Shown here one piece after another: positions 57,533-64,000 of a stretch of DNA of 64,000 bases. A program made the translations under genes and the position numbers. The notes under the pieces are model-generated. The model worked only from the letters and a program-made list of their open reading frames with translations, was not told the DNA's origin and searched no databases. The number at the start of each line of letters is the position of its first letter. Position 1 is the first letter of the stretch. The DNA comes from Sphingomonas hengshuiensis (lineage in GTDB: Bacteria; Pseudomonadota; Alphaproteobacteria; Sphingomonadales; Sphingomonadaceae), in the NCBI GenBank assembly GCA_003240755.1, contig QFNF01000002.1, positions 62,001-126,000 of the forward strand. Reading direction: 5' to 3'.

Positions 57533-58540
57533 ATGACGAAGGTAGCGATCAACGGGTTCGGACGCATCGGCCGTCTGGTGGCGCGCGCGATCCTCGAACG
57601 CCCCGACAGCGGGCTCGAACTGGTGACGATCAACGACCTAGCCGATGCCAAGTCGAATGCGTGGCTGTTCAGCCGCGATTCGGTCCACGGCAAATATCCG
57701 GGTGAGGTCGCGGCCGAGGGCGACGACCTAGTCATCGACGGCAAGCGCATCCGCGTGACCGCCGAGCGTGATCCTGCCAACCTGCCGCACAGGGAACTGG
57801 GCGTCGAGCTGGTGCTCGAATGCACCGGCTTCTTCACCGACCGTACGTCTTGCCAGAAGCATATCGACGCGGGTGCGAAGCGCGTGCTGATTTCGGCACC
57901 GGGCAAGAATGTCGACCTGACCGTCGTGTACGGCGTCAACCACGACAAGCTGGAAGCCGGCCACACGATCGTGTCGAACGCGTCGTGTACCACCAACTGC
58001 CTCGCACCCGTCGCCAAGGTGCTGAACGATTCGATCGGTATCGAACGCGGGCTGATGACCACGATCCACGCCTATACCAACGATCAGAAGATCCTCGACC
58101 AGATCCACCCGGACCTGCGCCGCGCGCGTGCCGCCGCCATGTCGATGATCCCGACCACCACCGGCGCCGCCCGCGCGGTCGGCGAAGTGCTGCCCGAACT
58201 GAAGGGGCGGCTCGACGGTTCGGCGGTCCGCGTGCCGGTGCCGGACGGCAGCCTCGTCGACCTGACCTTCACCCCGAAGCGCGACACGACGAAGGACGAG
58301 GTCAATTCGATCCTGAAGGCCGCATCGGAATCCGGTCCGCTCAAGGGCGTGCTGGTCTTCTCGGACGAACCGCTGGTGTCGATCGATATCGTCCACACCC
58401 CGGCGTCGTCGACCGTCGACAGCCTCGAAACCGCCGTGCTCGACGGCAAGCTGGTGCGCGTCGTGTCGTGGTACGACAATGAATGGGGCTTTTCGAACCG
58501 CATGGTCGACACCGCGACCGCGATGGCGAAGCTCGGCTGA
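57533..58540 (+). CDS. gap: Type I glyceraldehyde-3-phosphate dehydrogenase
   Basis: 335-residue GAPDH. The NAD motif is [17 protein letters not shown]; the Asp in TINDLADA indicates NAD preference. The catalytic cysteine is in [13 protein letters not shown], the His in [11 protein letters not shown], and the C-terminal block is [12 protein letters not shown]. It lies 13 bases after tkt with a GGGAGA Shine-Dalgarno. Confidence 0.97.
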   Translation: MTKVAINGFGRIGRLVARAILERPDSGLELVTINDLADAKSNAWLFSRDSVHGKYPGEVAAEGDDLVIDGKRIRVTAERDPANLPHRELGVELVLECTGFFTDRTSCQKHIDAGAKRVLISAPGKNVDLTVVYGVNHDKLEAGHTIVSNASCTTNCLAPVAKVLNDSIGIERGLMTTIHAYTNDQKILDQIHPDLRRARAAAMSMIPTTTGAARAVGEVLPELKGRLDGSAVRVPVPDGSLVDLTFTPKRDTTKDEVNSILKAASESGPLKGVLVFSDEPLVSIDIVHTPASSTVDSLETAVLDGKLVRVVSWYDNEWGFSNRMVDTATAMAKLG

Positions 58541-58546
58541 TCCGCG

Positions 58547-59008
58547 ATGGCGGGCGGTGTTCTCCGGGGTATCGCCCGCCACGCCTTTTCGCGCGGGCCG
58601 ATCGAACTGGTGCAGACGGTGCGCGTCACCGTCGAAACCGGCCTCGACGGCGATTTCCGCGGCGCGCTCAAACCGGGCCGCAACAGGCGGCAGGTATCGC
58701 TGATGGAGGTCGGCGACTGGGCGCAGGCGATGCGCCTGGTCGGCCACGAACTGCCCTGGTGGGAACGCCGCGCGAACCTGCTGGTCGAGGATTTCGACCT
58801 GCCGCAATCGGCGGGCGTTCATGTCCGGATCGGCGAGGTGCTGCTGGAAATCACCAAGGAATGCGATCCGTGCAGCCGCATGGAAACGGTCGCCGAGGGC
58901 CTGCGCGCCGCGCTCACCCCCGACTGGCGCGGCGGCGCGCTGGCACGGGTGGTCGAAGGCGGACAGATCGGCGTCGGCGACGCCGTCACGATAGAACAAC
59001 CCCGTTAG
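58547..59008 (+). CDS. MOSC-domain protein
   Basis: 153-residue protein with a MOSC fold, including the cysteine-bearing [12 protein letters not shown] loop and terminal [18 protein letters not shown] proteins such as YiiM act on sulfur carried by a molybdenum-cofactor-linked or related chemistry, often N-hydroxylated bases; the substrate here is unknown. It is inserted between gap and pgk, starting six bases after gap. Its stop lies in a palindromic repeat. Confidence 0.87.
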   Translation: MAGGVLRGIARHAFSRGPIELVQTVRVTVETGLDGDFRGALKPGRNRRQVSLMEVGDWAQAMRLVGHELPWWERRANLLVEDFDLPQSAGVHVRIGEVLLEITKECDPCSRMETVAEGLRAALTPDWRGGALARVVEGGQIGVGDAVTIEQPR

Positions 59009-59079
59009 GTTCGAGCTTGTCGAGAACAGTTCTCGACGGACGCATCTCGACTTCGCTCGATGCTGCTCGAACCGAACGG
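59003..59079. repeat. Imperfect palindromic repeat between the MOSC gene and pgk
   Basis: About 77 bases. Outer arms 59003-59017 and 59065-59079 are complementary at 14 of 15 positions. Inside is a perfect eight-base-pair hairpin (GTCGAGAA with TTCTCGAC) and a second, weaker one. The GAGCTTGTCGAGAAC type of sequence is common between sphingomonad genes. It includes the MOSC stop codon. Confidence 0.7.
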
Positions 59080-59096
59080 CACAAGGGAGCGAAGAC

Positions 59097-60287
59097 ATGA
59101 GCCGCACTTTCAAGACGCTCGACGACATGGGCGACCTCACCGGCAAGCGCGTACTGGTCCGCGAGGATCTGAACGTGCCGATGGCCGATGGCGCCGTGAC
59201 CGACGATACCCGCCTGCGCGCCACCATCGGCACCGTCACCGACCTTGCCGATCGCGGCGCGATCGTCCTGATCCTCGCCCATTTCGGCCGTCCGAAGGGG
59301 CAGCCGAACCCGACCATGTCGCTGGCGCCCGTCACCCGGCCGCTGTCGGATGTCCTTGGTCGTGAGGTGCGCTTCATCGACTGGACCGGCGCTGCGGAGG
59401 CGGTACGCATGATGCAGCCCGGCGACATCGCCGTGCTCGAAAATACGCGCTTCTTCGCCGGCGAGGAAAGGAACGACCCGCAACTCGTCGATACCATGGC
59501 ATCGCTTGGCGATTATTATGTCAACGACGCCTTCTCGGCGGCCCACCGCGCCCATGCCTCGACCGAAGGGCTGGCGCACCGGCTCCCCGTCTTTGCCGGA
59601 CGGCAGATGGAGGCCGAACTGGACGCCCTCGACAAGGCGCTGGGCAACCCCCAGCACCCCGTCGCCGCCGTGGTCGGCGGGGCGAAGGTGTCGTCGAAGC
59701 TCGACGTGCTCAAGCATCTGGTCGGACAGGTCGATCACCTCATCATCGGCGGGGGCATGGCCAACACCTTCCTCGCCGCCCGCGGCGTCAATGTCGGCAA
59801 GTCGCTGTGCGAACACGATCTGACCGGTACGGCGGAGGAAATCTTCGAAGCGGCGGACAAGGCCGGCTGCACCATTCACCTGCCCTACGACGTGGTGGTC
59901 GCGACCGAATTCCGCCCGAACCCGGCGACCCGCACCGTCAACGTCCACGAAGTCGCCGCCGACGAAATGATCCTCGACGTGGGGCCGGCGGCGACCGAGG
60001 CGCTGGGCGACGTGCTGAAGAACTGCCGTACCCTGGTGTGGAACGGCCCGCTGGGCGCGTTCGAAACGCCGCCGTTCGACGTTGCGACCGTGGCACTTGC
60101 CCGGACCGCTGCGGCGCTCACCGCCGACGGTTCGCTGGTGTCGGTCGCGGGCGGCGGCGATACCGTTGCGGCACTGAACCAGGCGGGCGTGGGCGACCAG
60201 TTCAGCTTCGTCTCGACCGCGGGCGGCGCCTTTCTGGAATGGATGGAAGGCAAGGAACTCCCCGGCGTTGCCGCGCTGATCCGCTAG
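59097..60287 (+). CDS. pgk: Phosphoglycerate kinase
   Basis: 396-residue monomeric kinase of glycolysis. The N-terminal substrate domain has [16 protein letters not shown] and [11 protein letters not shown]; the nucleotide domain has [31 protein letters not shown] and the hinge-proximal [17 protein letters not shown]. Full length, following gap in pathway order with only the MOSC gene between. Confidence 0.97.
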   Translation: MSRTFKTLDDMGDLTGKRVLVREDLNVPMADGAVTDDTRLRATIGTVTDLADRGAIVLILAHFGRPKGQPNPTMSLAPVTRPLSDVLGREVRFIDWTGAAEAVRMMQPGDIAVLENTRFFAGEERNDPQLVDTMASLGDYYVNDAFSAAHRAHASTEGLAHRLPVFAGRQMEAELDALDKALGNPQHPVAAVVGGAKVSSKLDVLKHLVGQVDHLIIGGGMANTFLAARGVNVGKSLCEHDLTGTAEEIFEAADKAGCTIHLPYDVVVATEFRPNPATRTVNVHEVAADEMILDVGPAATEALGDVLKNCRTLVWNGPLGAFETPPFDVATVALARTAAALTADGSLVSVAGGGDTVAALNQAGVGDQFSFVSTAGGAFLEWMEGKELPGVAALIR

Positions 60288-60310
60288 GCCTTGCCCGGAC
60301 CGCGACCCTG

Positions 60311-60329
60311 CCCCCGCGCAGGCGGGGGT
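60311..60329 (+). repeat. Single-arm copy of the bioB repeat after pgk, possible terminator
   Basis: Nineteen bases identical to the core of arm one at 42429-42447: CCCCCGC and GCGGGGG around GCAG, with a T at the end. It lies 24 bases after the pgk stop and could terminate that transcript. Confidence 0.7.
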
Positions 60330-60392
60330 GGGGCGTTTAATGCGCGGACGATCCAACAACCCGCTTGATCCCACCGCCAACCCCGACTACCC

Positions 60393-60408
60393 GTTCAACG
60401 CGTTAAAC
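60393..60408. promoter_or_regulatory. Probable operator of the toxin-antitoxin operon
   Basis: Near-perfect 16-base palindrome, GTTCAACG then CGTTAAAC, with one mismatched pair and centred 21 bases before the antitoxin start codon. Ribbon-helix-helix antitoxins typically bind such sites to repress their own operon. The binding itself is inference. Confidence 0.5.
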
Positions 60409-60421
60409 GAGGGGGAGCGCG

Positions 60422-60658
60422 TTGCTAGGGGTACGACTCGACACCGAACTGGAAGAGCGGCTCGCCAATGTCGCCCGGTCGCAGGGGCGATCGAAGAGCG
60501 ATATCGCCCGCGATGCCGTGCGCCGCTATGTCGAGTTGCATGACGAGGCGTTTCGTGCCGAGGCCCGCCGCCAGTCCGAACGCGCCGCCGCGCGCGACGA
60601 TGGCGCCGACTGGGCATTCTTCGACCGGGTGGAAGCAGAGGACGGCCGGTGGAGATAA
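60422..60658 (+). CDS. Ribbon-helix-helix antitoxin (CopG-like)
   Basis: 78 residues starting at TTG 60422 after a GAGGGGGAG Shine-Dalgarno. The N-terminal 45 residues form a ribbon-helix-helix DNA-binding domain (LGVRLDTELEERLANVARSQ then RSKSDIARDAVRRYVE). The charged C-terminal tail (DEAFRAEARRQSERAAARDD) would wrap the toxin. It overlaps the toxin gene by ten bases, as expected of a type II module. Confidence 0.87.
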   Translation: MLGVRLDTELEERLANVARSQGRSKSDIARDAVRRYVELHDEAFRAEARRQSERAAARDDGADWAFFDRVEAEDGRWR

Positions 60659-60981
60659 GGCGCGGCATGATCGTGCTGGTCGAGGGGCCGGGGGCGCTGG
60701 CGAACAAGCGTCGCCCGTTCCTCGTCGTGCAGTCCGACCTGTTCAACGAAGCGCACGCGTCGGTCACGCTGGTCCCGATGACCAGCCTGACCGGGGGCGA
60801 GACGCTGTTCCGCGTCCCCTTCGCGCCGTCCGACACGACCGGCATCTCGGTCGAGAGCGAGGCGCAGGTCGACAAGATCAAGACGCTCCGCCGCAGCCGC
60901 ATCGTCCGCGTGCTGGGTCAGGCAACTGCAACATCGATGGAGCAGGTGGACCAGGCGCTTCGCCGCTGGCTCGCGCTCTGA
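60649..60981 (+). CDS. MazF/PemK-family toxin (probable mRNA interferase)
   Basis: 110-residue PemK-like barrel. Family features are RRGMIVLVEGPG at the N-terminus, KRRPFLVVQSDLFNEA with its Arg, VTLVPMTSL with the conserved Thr, and the late VDKIKTLRRSRIVRVLG. Relatives cleave mRNA; activity here is not shown. The GTG start at 60649 lies within the antitoxin gene. The module interrupts the run from pgk to the aldolase gene. Confidence 0.87.
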   Translation: MEIRRGMIVLVEGPGALANKRRPFLVVQSDLFNEAHASVTLVPMTSLTGGETLFRVPFAPSDTTGISVESEAQVDKIKTLRRSRIVRVLGQATATSMEQVDQALRRWLAL

Positions 60982-61009
60982 CGCACTTTCGGAAACCAAG
61001 GGGTCGAAC

Positions 61010-61915
61010 ATGAACACCGCTGACATGACTGCGAAGATTGCCGACGGACAGGGTTTCATCGCCGCGCTCGACCAGAGCGGCGGTTCGACGCCAAAGGCGT
61101 TGAAGGGCTATGGCGTCGAGGATGGCGCATGGGCCACCGACGAGGAAATGTTCGGCCTGATCCACGACATGCGCGCGCGCATCATCCTGTCGGACGCCTT
61201 TACCGGCGACAAGGTGATCGGCGCGATCCTGTTCGAACGCACCATGGACGGGCAGGCGGGTGGCAAGCCCGTGCCGCAGGCGCTGGCCGACAAGGGCGTC
61301 GTGCCGTTCCTCAAGATCGACAAGGGCCTCGAGGACGAGGCCGACGGCGTCCAGTTGATGAAGCCGATTCCCGGCCTCGACGACCTGCTCGCCCGTGCGG
61401 CAGGGCTCGGTATCTTCGGTACCAAGGAACGCTCGGTCGTCAACCTCGCCAACCGCGACGGCATCGCCGCGATCGTCCGCCAGCAGTTCGAGGTGGCGCG
61501 ACAGGTGATCGCCGCCGGGCTGATGCCGATCATCGAACCGGAAGTGAACATCAAGAGCGCCGAGCGCGCCGAGGCGGACCGGATCCTGCTCGACGAGACG
61601 CTGGAGGCGCTCGACGCGCTGACCGGCGACGACAAGGTGATGCTCAAGCTGTCGCTCCCGGCGACGCCCGGCCTGTTCCAGCCGCTGGTCGACCATCCGC
61701 GCGTGCTGCGCGTCGTGGCGCTGTCGGGCGGGTTCAGCCGGACCGAAGCCTGCGCCGAACTGGCGAAGAACCCCGGCATCATCGCCAGCTTCAGCCGCGC
61801 GCTGCTGTCCGACCTGCGCCAGCAGATGACCGACGCTGAATTCGACCGGGCGCTGGGCGATGCGATCGACGAAATCCACTGTGCCTCGACCGAAAAGACC
61901 CCGCTCGCGGCGTAA
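61010..61915 (+). CDS. Class I fructose-bisphosphate aldolase
   Basis: 301-residue Schiff-base aldolase of the bacterial class I type. Visible segments are FIAALDQSGGSTPKALKGYG, FLKIDKGLEDEADGVQLMKP, MPIIEPEVNIKS and the late lysine in VMLKLSLPATPGLF, the likely Schiff-base residue; VVALSGGFSRTEAC forms the phosphate site. It continues the glycolytic run after the inserted toxin-antitoxin pair. Confidence 0.94.
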   Translation: MNTADMTAKIADGQGFIAALDQSGGSTPKALKGYGVEDGAWATDEEMFGLIHDMRARIILSDAFTGDKVIGAILFERTMDGQAGGKPVPQALADKGVVPFLKIDKGLEDEADGVQLMKPIPGLDDLLARAAGLGIFGTKERSVVNLANRDGIAAIVRQQFEVARQVIAAGLMPIIEPEVNIKSAERAEADRILLDETLEALDALTGDDKVMLKLSLPATPGLFQPLVDHPRVLRVVALSGGFSRTEACAELAKNPGIIASFSRALLSDLRQQMTDAEFDRALGDAIDEIHCASTEKTPLAA

Positions 61916-62054
61916 CGCTTTCCTACAGTCGGCGGGACATGACAAAAGGGCATCGGGCGTTCGCGCGTCCGGTGTCCTTTGCGATCGTCGCAGATCGGCC
62001 ACGCCCGCTGCGACCCGCATGCCGCGACACCGGATAAGGGGCGGGGGAACGCGA

Positions 62055-62069
62055 TGAGAATGATTTGCA
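62055..62069. promoter_or_regulatory. Fur-box-like inverted repeat
   Basis: TGAGAATGATTTGCA matches the 7-1-7 Fur consensus TGATAATNATTATCA at 11 of 14 defined positions. It lies in the 247-base gap between the aldolase gene and thiE, although neither is an iron gene. It could be chance. Confidence 0.3.
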
Positions 62070-62084
62070 ACTGCGTGCGCGCAG

Positions 62085-62118
62085 CGTGGCGAGTGTGACT
62101 TTTGTGAACTTTGGCCGC
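62085..62118 (+). repeat. GTGAAC direct-repeat element, copy 2
   Basis: Matches 33863-33896 at 30 of 34 positions; differences are confined to the five bases between the two half-motifs. It lies about 45 bases ahead of the thiE start. The rest of the gap (61916-62160) holds a Fur-like site but no supported gene and no TPP riboswitch signature. Confidence 0.65.
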
Positions 62119-62162
62119 GACGCGCCCTTCCGTCGCCGCCGCTGCTGGGGCAGGGAGGCATG

Positions 62163-62849
62163 ATGACCCTCGACGAAGATCCGCTCGGCCCGCTGTCCCC
62201 CGATTTCGCGAAGCAGTTCGTTCGCGACGTGCGCCGCCCGCCGTGCCAGCTCTATCTCATCTCGCCGCTCGACGTGGCCGGCACCTTCCTCGACCGGCTC
62301 GCCCGGGCGCTGGATGCCGGCCCGGTCGCCGCCTTCCAGTTCCGGGTGAAGGACATCGACCAGCACGCCGCCGCGCGCCTTGCCGAACCGCTCCGGCGCA
62401 TCTGCGCTGACCGCGACGTCGCCTTCATCGTCAACGACAGCATCAGCCTCGCCAAACGCCTGGGTGCCGACGGCGTCCATCTGGGGCAGGAGGACGGCGA
62501 TCCGCGCGAAGCCCGCGACGTCCTCGGCCCCAATGTCCAGATCGGCGTGACCGCGCATGACAGCCGCCACCTCGCGATGGAAGCCGGGGAGGCCGGCGCG
62601 GACTATGTCGCGTTCGGCGCCTTCTATCCGACCACGACCAAGGACGTGCGCCACGTCCCCGAACCGGTGATCCTGTCATGGTGGTCGGCGCTGTTCGAAC
62701 TGCCGAGCGTCGCGATCGGCGGGATCACCCCCGCCAATGCCGCCCCGCTGATCGCGGCCGGTGCTGATTTCATCGCCGTCTCCGGCGCAGTGTGGAACGG
62801 TGACGAGGCCGCCCAGATCGAGGCATTCGATGCGGTTCTGAAGGGGTAG
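62163..62849 (+). CDS. thiE: Thiamine-phosphate synthase
   Basis: About 228-residue TIM-barrel enzyme joining the thiazole and pyrimidine moieties of thiamine. Segments are QLYLISPLDVAG, AFQFRVKDIDQHAAARLAEP, VNDSISLAKRLGADGVHLGQ, VAFGAFYPTTTKDV and the phosphate-binding AIGGITPANAAPLIAAGADF. Two ATG codons occur in tandem; I use the second (62163), which is better spaced from GGGAGG. Its product serves transketolase at the head of this region. Confidence 0.94.
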   Translation: MTLDEDPLGPLSPDFAKQFVRDVRRPPCQLYLISPLDVAGTFLDRLARALDAGPVAAFQFRVKDIDQHAAARLAEPLRRICADRDVAFIVNDSISLAKRLGADGVHLGQEDGDPREARDVLGPNVQIGVTAHDSRHLAMEAGEAGADYVAFGAFYPTTTKDVRHVPEPVILSWWSALFELPSVAIGGITPANAAPLIAAGADFIAVSGAVWNGDEAAQIEAFDAVLKG

Positions 62850-62874
62850 GAAACGTCTGCGGCGTCCGGTCGTT
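62849..62874 (+). promoter_or_regulatory. Possible EcfG-type promoter of the L,D-transpeptidase gene
   Basis: GGAAA at 62849-62853, 17 bases, then CGTT at 62871-62874, against the EcfG consensus GGAAC-N16/17-CGTT (one mismatch in the -35). It begins at the thiE stop and ends 32 bases before the ATG at 62907. Confidence 0.35.
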
Positions 62875-62906
62875 ATGCTTCCTCAACCATGTATGGGGAG
62901 GAGCGT

Positions 62907-63896
62907 ATGAAGCGACTGGCGTTGGCAGCAGTTCTGGCGAGCGGCGTCGCGGTGGCGCAGGCACCGTCGCAGCAACCCGCACCGGCACTCGACCGCAACA
63001 TCCTCCATGCGCAGGTGCTGCTCGACCGGCACGGCTTCACCAGCGGGGTGATCGACGGCAAGGACAGCGTCCTGTTCAAGCGCGCGCTGCGCGGGTTCCA
63101 GACCGCCCGCGGCCTGCCCGTCACCGGTGCGCTCGACGCCGCGACCACGCGCGCGCTGGGACCCGCCATGCGACCGGCCACGGTCACGCTGACCCTGTCG
63201 GAACGCGCGCTCGCCGGGCCGTACACCAATCCAATTCCGAAGGACTATGCCGAACAGGCGAAGCTGACGACGATCGGCTATCGCTCGCCGCTCGAAAAGC
63301 TGGCGGAGATGTTTCACACCACGCCCGCCACACTGGTCGCGCTCAACAGCCGGGAGACGATGCTGCGCCCCGGCACCCGCGTCGTGTTCCCCAACGTCCT
63401 GCCGTCGTCGCGCAGCTATGCCGATAGCTGGTCCGAAGACTATCGCCGGACGCTCGGCAACCTCAACGTCGACGCCAGCCAGCCACAGGCCGACCGCGTC
63501 GTGGTCGACAAGTCCGAAGGCTGGCTGCGCGCCTATTCCGGCGACCGGATTCTCGCCCAGGTCCCCGCGACCATGGGGTCGGCGCACGACCCGCTGCCGA
63601 TCGGCAGATGGACGATCCAGGGCGTGGCGGCGAACCCGGACTGGCAATACAATCCCGCGATCCTGCGCCATGCCGACAAGTCGGACAGCAAGGAGATCGT
63701 GCCGCCCGGTCCCAACAATCCGGTCGGCGTGGTGTGGATCGACCTGTCGAAGGAGCATTACGGCATCCACGGCACGGCCGAGCCCGCAAATATCGGCAAG
63801 ACCGAAAGCAATGGCTGCATCCGCCTGACCAACTGGGACGCCGCGCGGCTGTCGCTGATGGTGAAGCCCGGCACGCCCGCGATCTTCCAGCCATAA
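62907..63896 (+). CDS. L,D-transpeptidase (YkuD) with peptidoglycan-binding domain
   Basis: 329-residue periplasmic enzyme forming 3-3 crosslinks or attaching proteins to murein. ATG 62907 follows a GGAGGAG Shine-Dalgarno and opens a signal peptide (MKRLALAAVLASGVAVAQ). A PG-binding type 1 domain (about 30-85) has ILHAQVLLDRHGFTSGVIDG. A LysM-like segment follows (LAEMFHTTPATLVALN). The YkuD domain (about 195-329) has the His in HYGIHGTAEP and the catalytic Cys in TESNGCIRLTNWD. Confidence 0.93.
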   Translation: MKRLALAAVLASGVAVAQAPSQQPAPALDRNILHAQVLLDRHGFTSGVIDGKDSVLFKRALRGFQTARGLPVTGALDAATTRALGPAMRPATVTLTLSERALAGPYTNPIPKDYAEQAKLTTIGYRSPLEKLAEMFHTTPATLVALNSRETMLRPGTRVVFPNVLPSSRSYADSWSEDYRRTLGNLNVDASQPQADRVVVDKSEGWLRAYSGDRILAQVPATMGSAHDPLPIGRWTIQGVAANPDWQYNPAILRHADKSDSKEIVPPGPNNPVGVVWIDLSKEHYGIHGTAEPANIGKTESNGCIRLTNWDAARLSLMVKPGTPAIFQP

Positions 63897-63906
63897 GGCC
63901 GGGGTC

Positions 63907-64000
63907 ATGAACCGGATCGGCTGGGCGTTTCTCGCGCTGTTCGTGTTCGCGGCGGGGCTGGTCGCGCTGCTGGTCGATTTCGGCGGATCGCGCCCGCCCC
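63907..64000 (+). CDS. Start of a membrane-anchored protein, cut by window edge
   Basis: The first 31 codons only: MNRIGWAFLALFVFAAGLVA, continuing LLVDFGG. This is a single N-terminal membrane anchor or signal. It starts ten bases after the L,D-transpeptidase stop with GGGGTC as a weak RBS. A cell-wall role (for example a peptidase working with the transpeptidase) is suggested only by position. Confidence 0.6.
   Translation, partial: MNRIGWAFLALFVFAAGLVALLVDFGGSRPP

Noticed and set aside
61916..62160. Possible TPP riboswitch before thiE
   Set aside because: I looked for the CTGAGA and ACCTGA-type conserved segments and found neither in the gap.

Overview
This window is high-GC, densely packed chromosomal DNA. 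Gene content and arrangement point to an alphaproteobacterium of the order Sphingomonadales (Sphingomonas-like). Examples are the tkt-gap-pgk-fba-thiE cluster, zapA next to 6S RNA and 5-formyl-THF cyclo-ligase, a truA-fmt / recR-def arrangement, and an RcnB-type Arg/Gly-rich periplasmic protein. I see no phage, IS element, integrase or CRISPR array. It is core chromosome with a few small mobile-type additions: one toxin-antitoxin pair and several palindromic intergenic repeats. Translational coupling is heavy, with more than a dozen ATGA, GTGA or TGATG stop/start overlaps.

Layout. 1-5.9 kb: M48 periplasmic protease (cut by the window edge), PA0069-type radical SAM enzyme, VOC protein, MoaB, lytic transglycosylase and uracil-DNA glycosylase. 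6-13.4 kb: ETF-ubiquinone oxidoreductase, TPR protein, IspE, a crotonase lacking both catalytic glutamates, N-formylglutamate amidohydrolase and IlvD. 13.5-16.5 kb: a small lipoprotein, the fused NAD(P)H-hydrate repair enzyme and an RlmD-type 23S rRNA methyltransferase. 16.5-20.9 kb: truA/fmt (minus) divergent from recR, def and rmuC (plus). 21-26.6 kb: a ureohydrolase with an altered metal motif, an SpoU RNA methyltransferase, and an arginine succinyltransferase operon (M20 hydrolase-astA-astB). 26.7-33.6 kb: DUF481 protein, RppH, histone-deacetylase-like hydrolase, photolyase, lipoprotein, HisI, PurF and an SDR.

33.9-48.2 kb: a propionyl-CoA to succinyl-CoA region. Mce and the carboxylase beta subunit are on the minus strand; methylmalonyl-CoA mutase, biotin synthase and the biotin-carrying carboxylase subunit are in one plus-strand run. 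A DODA-type dioxygenase, an orphan 2Fe-2S subunit, an RcnB protein and a PaaG-like crotonase lie between them. A GH13 glucosidase and a GT4 glycosyltransferase follow. 48.2-51.3 kb: bioF-bioD-bioA. Biotin synthesis is thus split, with bioB kept beside the enzyme that uses biotin.

51.3-55.4 kb: AI-2E-type permease, two identical tRNA-Asp genes flanking a GhrA-like reductase, then a DUF2842 protein, 5-formyl-THF cyclo-ligase, 6S RNA, ZapA and a small coiled-coil protein. 55.5-62.9 kb: transketolase, GAPDH, a MOSC protein, PGK, an RHH/MazF toxin-antitoxin module, class I aldolase and ThiE. The window ends with an L,D-transpeptidase and the start of another membrane-anchored protein.

The most noteworthy signals are a palindromic repeat read in frame inside the N-terminus of BioB, a 6S RNA with a clear promoter overlapping the zapA stop, a repeated GTGAAC element, the pairing of an M20 hydrolase with AstA/AstB, and the two active-site-divergent enzymes. 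I did not find a large novel multi-gene system here.
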